From assembly GCA_001423545.1 (NCBI GenBank), contig LMOK01000003.1, positions 1,116,001 to 1,180,000 on the forward strand: DNA of 64,000 bases, written 5' to 3'. Both the position numbers and the translations under genes were made by a program. A model generated the notes under the pieces. It made no database searches. It saw only the letters and a program-made list of their open reading frames with translations, and was not told the DNA's origin. Positions within the stretch are counted from its first letter, which is position 1; each line of letters opens with the position of its first letter. This DNA comes from Orlajensenia sp001423545. GTDB taxonomy: Bacteria; Actinomycetota; Actinomycetes; Actinomycetales; Microbacteriaceae. Shown here in pieces: positions 50,679-58,086 of this stretch.

Positions 50679-51995
50679 ATGCCGGAACACGCCCCCACCG
50701 ACGCGGAGCTGCGTCCCTTCCTGGTCGGCCTGGCCGAGGGGATGACCGCCTCCGGTGAGTCTGTGGACAGGGTCGGCAGGATCATGCAGGAGATCGCCGC
50801 CGCGTATGGTGCTCCCGGAACGGGGTTCGTCGTGCTGCCGACGGTGATCCTCGTGCAGACCGGCCCGGCCTCCGACACCCACGTCGCCATCTCCACCCGG
50901 GTGCGCTCGGGCCTGCGCTTCGACCAGATCGCCGAGCTCTACCGACTCATCAATCGCGCACGGGAGGGCAGCGTCGACCCGGCGGACGGCATCGCCGAGC
51001 TCAACGCGATCGGCGACGCGAAGCCGCGCTTCGGCTGGGCGCTGCGCACCCTCGGGCACGGCATCCTCACGCTCGGCCTCGGCCTGTTGCTGTTCCCGAC
51101 CGTGGAGGGTGCGCTGCTCGCCTTCCTGCTGGGCGTTCTGGTCGGACTCATGAAGCTGGTCCGTTCGTCGACGCTGGACCTCATCTTCCCGATCGCGGCG
51201 GCGTTCGTCTCCTCTCTCACAGTGTTCCTGCTCGCCGACATCTTCGATCTGTCGGATCCCCTCCTGGTGCTCATCCCGCCGCTCGTGACCTTCCTGCCCG
51301 GTGGCCTCCTGACGACGGGAACGGAGGAGCTGGCGAGCGGCCAGATGATCGCGGGCACGAGCCGTCTGGTGAGCGGGCTCGTACAGCTGGCTCTGCTGGC
51401 CTTCGGCATCCTCGCGGCCGGAACCCTCGTCGGCGTGGACGACTACAGCTACATGTCGGTCGGCATCACCATGAACGAGTGGTGGCTCCCGGTCATCGGC
51501 CTGCTGCTGTTCGCGATCGGGAACTACCTGCATTTCTCGGCTCCGGCGAAGACCTTCGGCTGGGTCCTTCTGGTGCTCGTGGTCGCCTACCTCGGACAGC
51601 TCGTCGGCAGCTTCTTCTTCGGCGCAAGTCTGAGCGGCTTCTTCGGTGCGGTGCTGATGACGCCCGTCGTGCTCTGGATCGATTCGTTGCGCCACGGCGC
51701 ACCGTCGCAGATCACGTTCCTTCCCGCGTTCTGGTTGCTGGTGCCGGGAGCCGCCGGGCTGATCGGCCTGACGGAGGTGTTCGGTGCCGGCCAGAGCGCC
51801 CAGGACCTGACCTCGGCGCTCAGCACGGTCATCTCGATAGCACTCGGCGTGCTCATCGGCACGGCCGTCTACCGCACTGCGCGCTTCGGCGCGCAGGAAC
51901 TCGGCCACTTCCACATCGAGCTGCCGGCTGTCGTCGCCGTACAGAAGCCCGGAACGCCGGGCTTCTGGAAGCGCGTGTTCCGACGCGGGCAATAG
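50679..51995 (+). CDS. thrE: threonine/serine exporter, ThrE family
   Basis: A 438-residue membrane protein joining the two ThrE parts. Residues about 1-250 are the DUF1212-like half with its N-terminal cytosolic domain, and residues about 270-420 are the DUF3815-like half. FLPGGLLTTGTEELASGQMIAGTSRL near residue 205 (read in parts) is the family's conserved segment. About ten spans are visible. ThrE of Corynebacterium exports threonine and serine. The ATG has no strong ribosome site. Its TAG stop forms the first bases of the -10 element of pyrE. Confidence 0.85.
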   Translation: MPEHAPTDAELRPFLVGLAEGMTASGESVDRVGRIMQEIAAAYGAPGTGFVVLPTVILVQTGPASDTHVAISTRVRSGLRFDQIAELYRLINRAREGSVDPADGIAELNAIGDAKPRFGWALRTLGHGILTLGLGLLLFPTVEGALLAFLLGVLVGLMKLVRSSTLDLIFPIAAAFVSSLTVFLLADIFDLSDPLLVLIPPLVTFLPGGLLTTGTEELASGQMIAGTSRLVSGLVQLALLAFGILAAGTLVGVDDYSYMSVGITMNEWWLPVIGLLLFAIGNYLHFSAPAKTFGWVLLVLVVAYLGQLVGSFFFGASLSGFFGAVLMTPVVLWIDSLRHGAPSQITFLPAFWLLVPGAAGLIGLTEVFGAGQSAQDLTSALSTVISIALGVLIGTAVYRTARFGAQELGHFHIELPAVVAVQKPGTPGFWKRVFRRGQ

Positions 51996-51998
51996 AGT
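51993..51998 (+). promoter_or_regulatory. -10 hexamer of pyrE, overlapping the thrE stop
   Basis: TAGAGT ends seven bases before GTG 52006. Its first three bases are the stop codon of the upstream exporter gene. Confidence 0.5.
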
Positions 51999-52005
51999 TG
52001 TGGCC

Positions 52006-52560
52006 GTGACTGACGCGCGGACCAAGCTCATCGAACTCATCTCATCGGATGCCGTGTTCCACGGCGACTTCACCCTGACGAGTGGCAAGAAGGCGACGTA
52101 CTACGTCGACCTGCGCAAGGTGAGCCTCGACCACCGTGCCGCCCCGCTCATCGGGCAGGTCATGCTCGACCTCATCGCCGATATCCCCGACGTCGCCGCC
52201 GTCGGCGGCATGACGATGGGCGCGGACCCCGTGGCATCCGCGATCCTGCACCAGGGCGTGGCTCGCGGTCTCGAATACGACGCCTTCGTCGTGCGCAAGG
52301 AGCCGAAGGACCACGGTCGCGGTCGCCAGGTCGAGGGACCGGATCTCGCCGGCAAGCGCGTGATCGTGCTCGAGGACACCTCCACCACCGGAGGCTCGCC
52401 GCTCAAGGCCATCGAGGCCCTCCGCACGGTGGGCGCCGAGATCGCCGCCGTGGCCGTCGTCGTCGACCGCGACACCGGAGCCCGCGAGATCATCGAGGCC
52501 GAGGGCGTTCCCTACTTCTACGCCATCGGACTCGACGACCTGGGCCTGCGCGATGCCTGA
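52006..52560 (+). CDS. pyrE: orotate phosphoribosyltransferase
   Basis: A 184-residue enzyme that makes OMP from orotate and PRPP. FTLTSGKKATYYVDLRKVSL near residue 25 is the PyrE N-terminal signature. VIVLEDTSTTGGSPLKAIEAL near residue 125 is the PRPP loop (DTSTTGGS, a close form of DxxTTGGS). GTG 52006 is preferred over GTG 52000 because of the leaderless -10 spacing. The stop overlaps the next gene start by eight bases. It is the only de novo pyrimidine gene in the window. Confidence 0.92.
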   Translation: MTDARTKLIELISSDAVFHGDFTLTSGKKATYYVDLRKVSLDHRAAPLIGQVMLDLIADIPDVAAVGGMTMGADPVASAILHQGVARGLEYDAFVVRKEPKDHGRGRQVEGPDLAGKRVIVLEDTSTTGGSPLKAIEALRTVGAEIAAVAVVVDRDTGAREIIEAEGVPYFYAIGLDDLGLRDA

Positions 52561-54217
52561 CGGTCCCGACGAACGCGACGGAACCGACGCCGAGCAGGAT
52601 CCGGAGATCGGCGGCGCGGACTGGCTGCTCGCGCAGCTCTCGGGCGGCCGTCGCGCCCGTCAAGACGCTGATATCCCGGCCGAGGTGGCTGACGACGACG
52701 TCTCGTCCGACGCCGAGTCGTCCCCGGATGCCGGCGACGACGAGCCGGTCATCCCGGTCTGGTACGGCGCACCGGCCTCTGCACCCGCCGAAGAGCCGAC
52801 CCCTCGTGACCAGCAGCCGGCCGAGAGCGTGCCGGAGCCCGAGGCCGAGGAGGAACGCGAACCCGAAGCCGTCGAGACTGCTGCCACGTCGTCGGCCGTC
52901 TGGCACCTGTTCTCCGACTTCGACGTCGAGCCTGTGGGTCCGCCGCCGTCCGCCGCTCCCACTCCGGTCGAGCCGCAGTCCGAGCCCGAGAAGGCCGAAC
53001 CGACCGCCGTGTCTTCGTCCTCGGCTGACGACCCGGCCGCCGCCGAAGCCGAGCCCGGCTTCCACTGGGGCCTGCGCGCCGGGGAGGATCCGGCGAAGTA
53101 CGGGAACGGCCACGAGTCGGAGTCCGACGCCGATCCGCTCGACGATGCGGTTCCTCCGGTCGTCATGGCTCCGTTCGTCGCGCCGGTCTTCGGAGCACCG
53201 CCCGCCGAGCCGCTGCGGTTCCCCACCCCGGTGCCGCCGCCTGCGTCCGAAGCCGAAGCCGAAGCCGAAGCCGAGGGTGAGCCGGAGCTCAAGGGAGAGG
53301 CAGCGGCAGAAGGAGATCTCGAGGCCGAGTCCGAGCGGGAACCTGACCCCGGGGCGGAGCCCGACCCGGAGCCAGAGCCCGACCCGGAGCGCGAGCCCGA
53401 CGCCGCCTACGCCCGCGCCGACACCGCAGCCACCGCTCTGATCGCGACGTCCGCGGCTGAGCAGCAGGCCTCGTTCATCGACACCCTCGACGCCAGCCCT
53501 GCCCTGAGCGGCCTCTCGTTGCCGCCGATCTCTGCCGCCGAGGCCGACAACGCCTCGACAGCCGGCCCGGCGACACCGGACGCTGGGGGATCCGACGGTG
53601 GCACGCCGCCGACGACTCCGCCCACGGACACGCCTTCCGTCGACCGCCGCCTGCTCTGGATCGCGGGTGGCCTCGTGCTGCTCGTCGTGCTCGTCGGCCT
53701 GTTCTTCCTCGGCACCCTCCTGCCCAAGATGTTCGCGGGAGCGCCGGCACCTACTCCCACGGCGTCGGCGACGCCCACCCCGACACCCACCCCGACGCCG
53801 ACAGTCGCTCCCCCGGTCACAGGCCCGGCCGCTGCCGGCGAGCACCCCTGGGATCAGCTGGGCGGCACCGAGTGCATCGATCCCTACGCCGGACCCTGGG
53901 CCGAGACGTTCACCGTCGTCGACTGCGCGGCCCCGCACGCCGCTCAGCTCGCCTACCGGGGCAGCTTCGGTGGCGACGCGACGACGGCGTTCCCCGGTGA
54001 GGAAGCGCTCGCATCGCAGATCAACCTGCTCTGCAGTGCACCGGGTGTCATCGACCTCGACGCCGCCGGCCAATTCCCCGACCTGCAGCTGCAGGGAAGC
54101 TTCCCCGTGACCGAGGAGCAGTGGACCAGCGGCCAGCGCTACTACTACTGCTTCGTCTCGCGCTCGGGCGGCGAGCCCATCACCGCCAGCGTGGCCGGTC
54201 CGGGTCCGGCGGCCTGA
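52553..54217 (+). CDS. acidic one-span protein with septum-formation-like C-terminal domain
   Basis: A 554-residue protein in three parts. Residues about 1-355 are a disordered Glu/Pro/Ala-rich cytosolic region with low-complexity runs. One span (LLWIAGGLVLLVVLVGLFFLG, about 364-384) is followed by a TPTPT linker. The last 125 residues form a small extracellular domain with Cys residues. They include ECIDPYAGPWAETFTVVDCAAPHAAQ, read in parts, which resembles the VDCxxPH core of septum-formation-type domains (PF13845 in my recollection). The function is unknown. It overlaps pyrE by eight bases. Confidence 0.65.
   Translation: MPDGPDERDGTDAEQDPEIGGADWLLAQLSGGRRARQDADIPAEVADDDVSSDAESSPDAGDDEPVIPVWYGAPASAPAEEPTPRDQQPAESVPEPEAEEEREPEAVETAATSSAVWHLFSDFDVEPVGPPPSAAPTPVEPQSEPEKAEPTAVSSSSADDPAAAEAEPGFHWGLRAGEDPAKYGNGHESESDADPLDDAVPPVVMAPFVAPVFGAPPAEPLRFPTPVPPPASEAEAEAEAEGEPELKGEAAAEGDLEAESEREPDPGAEPDPEPEPDPEREPDAAYARADTAATALIATSAAEQQASFIDTLDASPALSGLSLPPISAAEADNASTAGPATPDAGGSDGGTPPTTPPTDTPSVDRRLLWIAGGLVLLVVLVGLFFLGTLLPKMFAGAPAPTPTASATPTPTPTPTPTVAPPVTGPAAAGEHPWDQLGGTECIDPYAGPWAETFTVVDCAAPHAAQLAYRGSFGGDATTAFPGEEALASQINLLCSAPGVIDLDAAGQFPDLQLQGSFPVTEEQWTSGQRYYYCFVSRSGGEPITASVAGPGPAA
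53249..53272 (+). repeat. tandem GAAGCC hexamer, four copies
   Basis: Four perfect copies of GAAGCC encode Glu-Ala repeats inside the acidic region of the one-span protein. Copy number could vary between strains. Confidence 0.8.
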
Positions 54218-54220
54218 GCC

Positions 54221-55189
54221 ATGACCGGCCGCGTGCTCGTCCTCGGGTCACTCAACGTCGACTCGACGAGCTATGTCGCGGACTTCCCTGCGCCCGGTGA
54301 GACCGTCTCGAGTACCGCCTACGCCGTCGCGCTCGGCGGCAAGGGCACCAACCAGGCCATCGCAGCGCACCTGGCGGGGGCATCCGTCGACCTCGTCGCC
54401 CGCGTGGGAACCGACGCCGCGGCCACCTTCGCGCTCGAGACCGTGCGCGGCTACGGTGTCGCGCTCGATGCGATCGACCAGGTTCCGGATGCCGCGACGG
54501 GCGTCGCGCAGATCACCGTGGCGGCCTCCGGCGAGAACACCGTCATCGTGTCGGCCGGAGCGAACGCCCATGTCACGGCCGACGCCGTCGAGGCGCACCG
54601 CTGGGACATCGCCGCCGCCGATATCGCGCTCACCCAGGGCGAACTGCCGGTCGATGCCGTCGAGCGGTTGGCGTCCCTGAGCTCGGAGGTCGGCACCCGC
54701 TTCGTGCTCAACCTGGCCCCGCCTGTTCCGGTGTCCTCGGCGGCCATCGCCGTCTGCGACCCGCTGGTCGTGAACCAGCACGAGGCCGTCGCCCTCGGCA
54801 TCGGCACCGCGGAGACGAGCGGACTCGACGCCTGGCGCACTGCGGCCGAGTCCGCAGCCGGCCGACGCTGCAGATCCATCGTCATCACGCTCGGTGCCGA
54901 GGGCGCCGTCTCGGCAGCCGGAGCGGAGTCGGCGAGCGTCGACGAGCACGACCTGGCCCGCAGTTCGCAGTGCCCGTCGCCCCGGGTCACCGCCGTCGAC
55001 AGCACCGGAGCCGGCGACTGCTTCACCGGCACCCTCGCCGCCTTCCTCTCCGAGGGCCGTCCGCTGAGCGAGGCCGTCGCCGTGGCCGTCGCCGCCGGTG
55101 CGCTGTCCGTCACCTCCCGGGGGACGGTGGGCTCGTACGCACCCCGGGCCGACCTCCTCGCCTTCGCGGCCCGAGCGGGCATCGCGTGA
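54221..55189 (+). CDS. rbsK: ribokinase (PfkB family)
   Basis: A 322-residue sugar kinase. GSLNVDSTSYVADFPAPGET at the N-terminus, GGKGTNQAIAAHLAG near residue 39 and the catalytic TGAGDCFTGTLAAFL near residue 262 define the PfkB family, ribokinase group. It would phosphorylate ribose, here probably released by the nucleoside hydrolase whose start overlaps its stop as GTGA. A short insert (SVDEHDLARSSQCPSP) precedes the catalytic block. Confidence 0.88.
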   Translation: MTGRVLVLGSLNVDSTSYVADFPAPGETVSSTAYAVALGGKGTNQAIAAHLAGASVDLVARVGTDAAATFALETVRGYGVALDAIDQVPDAATGVAQITVAASGENTVIVSAGANAHVTADAVEAHRWDIAAADIALTQGELPVDAVERLASLSSEVGTRFVLNLAPPVPVSSAAIAVCDPLVVNQHEAVALGIGTAETSGLDAWRTAAESAAGRRCRSIVITLGAEGAVSAAGAESASVDEHDLARSSQCPSPRVTAVDSTGAGDCFTGTLAAFLSEGRPLSEAVAVAVAAGALSVTSRGTVGSYAPRADLLAFAARAGIA

Positions 55190-56124
55190 CCGATCGCATC
55201 CCGGTGATCATCGATTGCGATCCGGGTCATGACGACGTGTTCGCACTCTGGCTGGCGGCGGGCAGCCCGCTCCTCGAGCTGCGCGCCGTGACGGCGGTCG
55301 GCGGCAACGGCACCCTCGTGCACACCGAGCGCAACGCGCGCATCGCCCTCGGGGTCGCCGGGGTGAGGGATGTTCCGGTGGCGGCCGGCGCCGACCGTCC
55401 TCTCGTGCGCGAACTCGCCACGGCCGAGTGGATCCACGGCGAGAACGGCCTCGGAGGCCCGGTGCTGCCGGAGCCCGTCGTGCCGCTCGACCCCCGCTCC
55501 GCAGTCGAGCTCATGGCCGATGCGATCTCGGCATCCGTCGACCCCGTCGCCATCATCGCGACGGGACCGATCACCAACGTCGCCACCCTGCTGCGCGATC
55601 GCCCCGAGCTGGCGGCCGGCGTACGCGAGATCGTCTGGATGGGCGGATCGACCGGGCGCGGCAACGTGACTCCCGCGGCGGAGTTCAACGCCTGGGTCGA
55701 TCCCGAGGCGCTCGCCATCGTGCTTGACAGCGGCGTGCGCTTCACCATGGTCGGGCTGAACGTCACCCACCACGCCCTCGTCACCCCTGAGGTGCGGGCG
55801 CGCATCGCCGCCATCGGCAACGGCACCGCTGCGTTCGGGGCCGAGCTGCTCGACTTCTTCTGCGCCACCAACGACGCCGTGTTCGGGCTGCCCGACGGCC
55901 CGCTGCACGATCCCGTGGCCGTTGCAGTGCTGGCGGCTCCGGATGCCGTCGGCACGGTGTTCACCAGGCTCGACGTCGAGGTCGTCGGCGTGCACACGGC
56001 GGGAGCGACACTGGTCGACCTCGACGGCATGCTCGGTCGGGCCGCGAACGCCCACGTCGCCGTGAGCCTGGACGTGCCGCGCTTCTGGGACGCGCTCGAA
56101 GCGGCGATCGCGCGCCTGGCCTGA
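55186..56124 (+). CDS. nucleoside hydrolase (inosine-uridine preferring type)
   Basis: A 312-residue hydrolase that splits nucleosides to base and ribose. The calcium site DCDPGHDD near residue 10 is present, with His where Asn or Ala is commoner. VTAVGGN near 40, IIATGPITNVA near 120, and MGGSTGRGNVTPAAEFNAWVDPEA near 150 (read in parts) follow. The C-terminal His region (LHDPVAVAV) carries the last Asp. Translational coupling to ribokinase makes a nucleoside salvage pair. GTG 55186 is set by that overlap. Confidence 0.9.
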   Translation: MTDRIPVIIDCDPGHDDVFALWLAAGSPLLELRAVTAVGGNGTLVHTERNARIALGVAGVRDVPVAAGADRPLVRELATAEWIHGENGLGGPVLPEPVVPLDPRSAVELMADAISASVDPVAIIATGPITNVATLLRDRPELAAGVREIVWMGGSTGRGNVTPAAEFNAWVDPEALAIVLDSGVRFTMVGLNVTHHALVTPEVRARIAAIGNGTAAFGAELLDFFCATNDAVFGLPDGPLHDPVAVAVLAAPDAVGTVFTRLDVEVVGVHTAGATLVDLDGMLGRAANAHVAVSLDVPRFWDALEAAIARLA

Positions 56125-56134
56125 CCCGCCTGCG

Positions 56135-56140
56135 TACGCT
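56135..56140 (+). promoter_or_regulatory. -10 hexamer for a leaderless start (short LLM gene)
   Basis: TACGCT ends six bases before ATG 56147, with no ribosome site. Confidence 0.5.
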
Positions 56141-56146
56141 GGACGG

Positions 56147-56944
56147 ATGAGCACAGCACCAGCCCTCGTCTCCCTCGGCCTCGCCGGAGTCCTCGATCGA
56201 GCAGCCATCCGGGAGCTCGCCGTTGCAGCCGAGGCCGCCGGCCTGCACGCACTCTGGCTGAACGACACCCCCGACGGTGAGGCCCTCTCCGGTCTCGCCT
56301 CCGCGGCCGAGGTCACCGATCGTCTGGTGCTGGCGACGGGGGTGATCCCGTTCGACAGGTGGCCGGCATCCGTCATCGCCGAGAGGGTGCGCGACCTCGC
56401 TCTGCCGCAGCACCGCCTCGTGCTGGGCGTCGGGTCCGGCGCCGCACGCCGCCCGCTGGCTCTCGTGACGCCCCAGCTCGACGAGCTGCAGCGCAGCGTC
56501 GACGCGCCCGTGCTGCTCGGGGCGCTGGGCCCGAAGATGCGCGAGCTGGCAGCGACGCGCGCTTCAGGCGCGCTGCTGAGCTGGCTGCCGCCGGAGATCG
56601 CCTCCGAGACGGCCGCCGCACTGCGCGAGACGGCGACGGATGCCGCCAGGCCACGTCCTCGGGCCGTGCTCTACGCGCGCGGCATCGTCGACCCCGAGGC
56701 GGCCGACGCGCTGGCCGAGGAGTCGGCTCGCTACGGCTCGTACCCGAGCTACGCCGCCAACTTCGAGCGCCTCGGCATCGGTGCGAGCGACACGACCATC
56801 ACGGGCACGACGCCGCAGGCGCTGCGAGCGCGGCTCGACGACTACAGGGCAGGTGTCGACGAACTCGTGTTCCGGGCGATCACGGCCGACGGCTCGACGC
56901 CGGCGTACAGGCGCATCATCGACGCGCTCGGCGCCGCTCGCTGA
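56147..56944 (+). CDS. short LLM class oxidoreductase
   Basis: A 265-residue luciferase-like protein, about 60 residues shorter than typical. The N-terminal AIRELAVAAEAAGLHALWLNDTPDGEA, read in parts, is the LLM start. LVLGVGSGAARRPLALV near residue 95 is the cofactor loop. The usual His after Asp in the first block is missing (NDTPD). Cofactor and substrate are unknown; it may be an F420 or FMN enzyme of reduced function. Its stop codon lies in the first arm of repeat B, copy 2. Confidence 0.75.
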   Translation: MSTAPALVSLGLAGVLDRAAIRELAVAAEAAGLHALWLNDTPDGEALSGLASAAEVTDRLVLATGVIPFDRWPASVIAERVRDLALPQHRLVLGVGSGAARRPLALVTPQLDELQRSVDAPVLLGALGPKMRELAATRASGALLSWLPPEIASETAAALRETATDAARPRPRAVLYARGIVDPEAADALAEESARYGSYPSYAANFERLGIGASDTTITGTTPQALRARLDDYRAGVDELVFRAITADGSTPAYRRIIDALGAAR

Positions 56945-57060
56945 GGGCCGAGCGAAGCGACCGCCCGAAGCGCCTCTGGTGCTGGCTCGTTCGGCGCGCT
57001 TCGAACGCCGACTTCGTCGGGTCCTCAGCGAGCGTGGCTGAGCCGCACCCGCCCGAAGCA
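56936..57060. repeat. repeat B copy 2 between convergent genes
   Basis: CGCTCGCTGAGG (56936-56947) contains the stop of the LLM gene and is inverted at 57023-57034. Segment 56997-57034 matches 47865-47902 at 36 of 38 positions. It lies between the LLM gene and the HAD gene, which face each other, so it may stop transcription both ways. Confidence 0.7.
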
Positions 57061-57071
57061 CTCGCAGCGCG

Positions 57072-57869
57072 CTACACCTCCGACTCGAGCGGCTCCTTCG
57101 CGACCAGCTCGTGCACGCCGCTCAGGATCTCGTCGGGGCGGAACGGGTAGCGGTTGATCTCGGCCTCGTCGCTGATGCCCGTCATCACGAGGATGGTGTG
57201 CAGGCCGGCCTCGATGCCGGCGACGATGTCGGTGTCCATGCGGTCGCCGATCATGGCGGTGTTCTCGGAGTGGGCGCCGATGCGGTTCATGGCCGATCGG
57301 AACATCATCGGGTTCGGCTTGCCGACGACGTACGGGTCCTTGCCCGTCGCCTTGGTGATGAGCGCCGCGATGGCTCCGGTGGCGGGCAGGGGGCCGTCGG
57401 CACTCGGGCCCGTGGCATCCGGATTCGTCACGATGAACCGGGAACCGCCGGCGATCAGCCTGATGGCCTTCGTGATGGCCTCGAACGAGTAGTTGCGGGT
57501 CTCGCCCACCACCACGTAATCGGGGTCGGTCTCGGTCATGATGAAGCCCGCCTCGTGCAGGGCGGTGGTGATGCCCGCCTCGCCGATCACGAACGCAGAG
57601 CCACCGGGGATCTGCGAGGCGCAGAAGTCGGCCGTGGCCAGCGCGCTCGTCCAGATGCGCTCCTCGGGAACGATCAGGCCCGAGGCGCGGAGTCTCGCGC
57701 TCAGGTCGCGGGGCGTGAAGATCGAGTTGTTCGTGAGCACGAGGTAGGGGGCGTCCTGGTCGCGCCACTGCTGCAGCAGGGCGGCGGCTCCGGGGAGGGG
57801 CTCGTTCTCATGGACGAGCACGCCGTCCATGTCTGTCAGCCAGCATTCGATCTCGTCACGACGGTGCAT
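57072..57869 (-). CDS. HAD-IIA family phosphatase, NagD-like
   Basis: A 265-residue phosphatase. Motif I is TDMDGVLV near residue 12, motif II is LTNNS near 46, the Lys of motif III is in VGKPNPMMF near 195, and motif IV is IGDRMDTDIVAGIEAG near 217. NagD-type enzymes dephosphorylate small metabolites such as UMP, GMP or sugar phosphates. The start ATG 57869 is leaderless, with TAGGCT six bases upstream. A nucleotide role would fit the salvage genes on its left. Confidence 0.9.
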   Translation of the reverse strand: MHRRDEIECWLTDMDGVLVHENEPLPGAAALLQQWRDQDAPYLVLTNNSIFTPRDLSARLRASGLIVPEERIWTSALATADFCASQIPGGSAFVIGEAGITTALHEAGFIMTETDPDYVVVGETRNYSFEAITKAIRLIAGGSRFIVTNPDATGPSADGPLPATGAIAALITKATGKDPYVVGKPNPMMFRSAMNRIGAHSENTAMIGDRMDTDIVAGIEAGLHTILVMTGISDEAEINRYPFRPDEILSGVHELVAKEPLESEV

Positions 57870-57875
57870 GGCACC

Positions 57876-57881
57876 AGCCTA
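57876..57881 (-). promoter_or_regulatory. -10 hexamer for a leaderless start (HAD gene)
   Basis: TAGGCT on the minus strand ends six bases before the ATG at 57869. Confidence 0.5.
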
Positions 57882-57969
57882 GAGCGTCGGAGTTCCCCGT
57901 GATCACTGGCCGCGGAGGCGTCGCATAGCGCATCGGGTGACCTCGCGGTGAAGTTTTCCCCATGTGAAG

Positions 57970-58000
57970 CACTCTTACGCCGCCCGTCACAATGCACTCC
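57970..58000 (+). promoter_or_regulatory. possible promoter of the dipeptide-type ABC operon
   Basis: CACAAT follows GTGAAG after about 18 bases, roughly 90 bases before the binding-protein start. Both hexamers are imperfect. Nothing else stands out in the gap 57870-58086. Confidence 0.25.
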
Positions 58001-58086
58001 CGATCCGTCGACATGCTCCATAGCCTTGCGGCACTTCGACCGGCATCGACCTCCCTGGCCGGCCCTTCCCCTGGAGCACACACCTC

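Noticed and set aside
52553..54217. A toxin or adhesin repeat protein
   Set aside because: The repeats are simple acidic low-complexity runs in the cytosolic part; the extracellular domain is small and resembles septum-formation-type domains.
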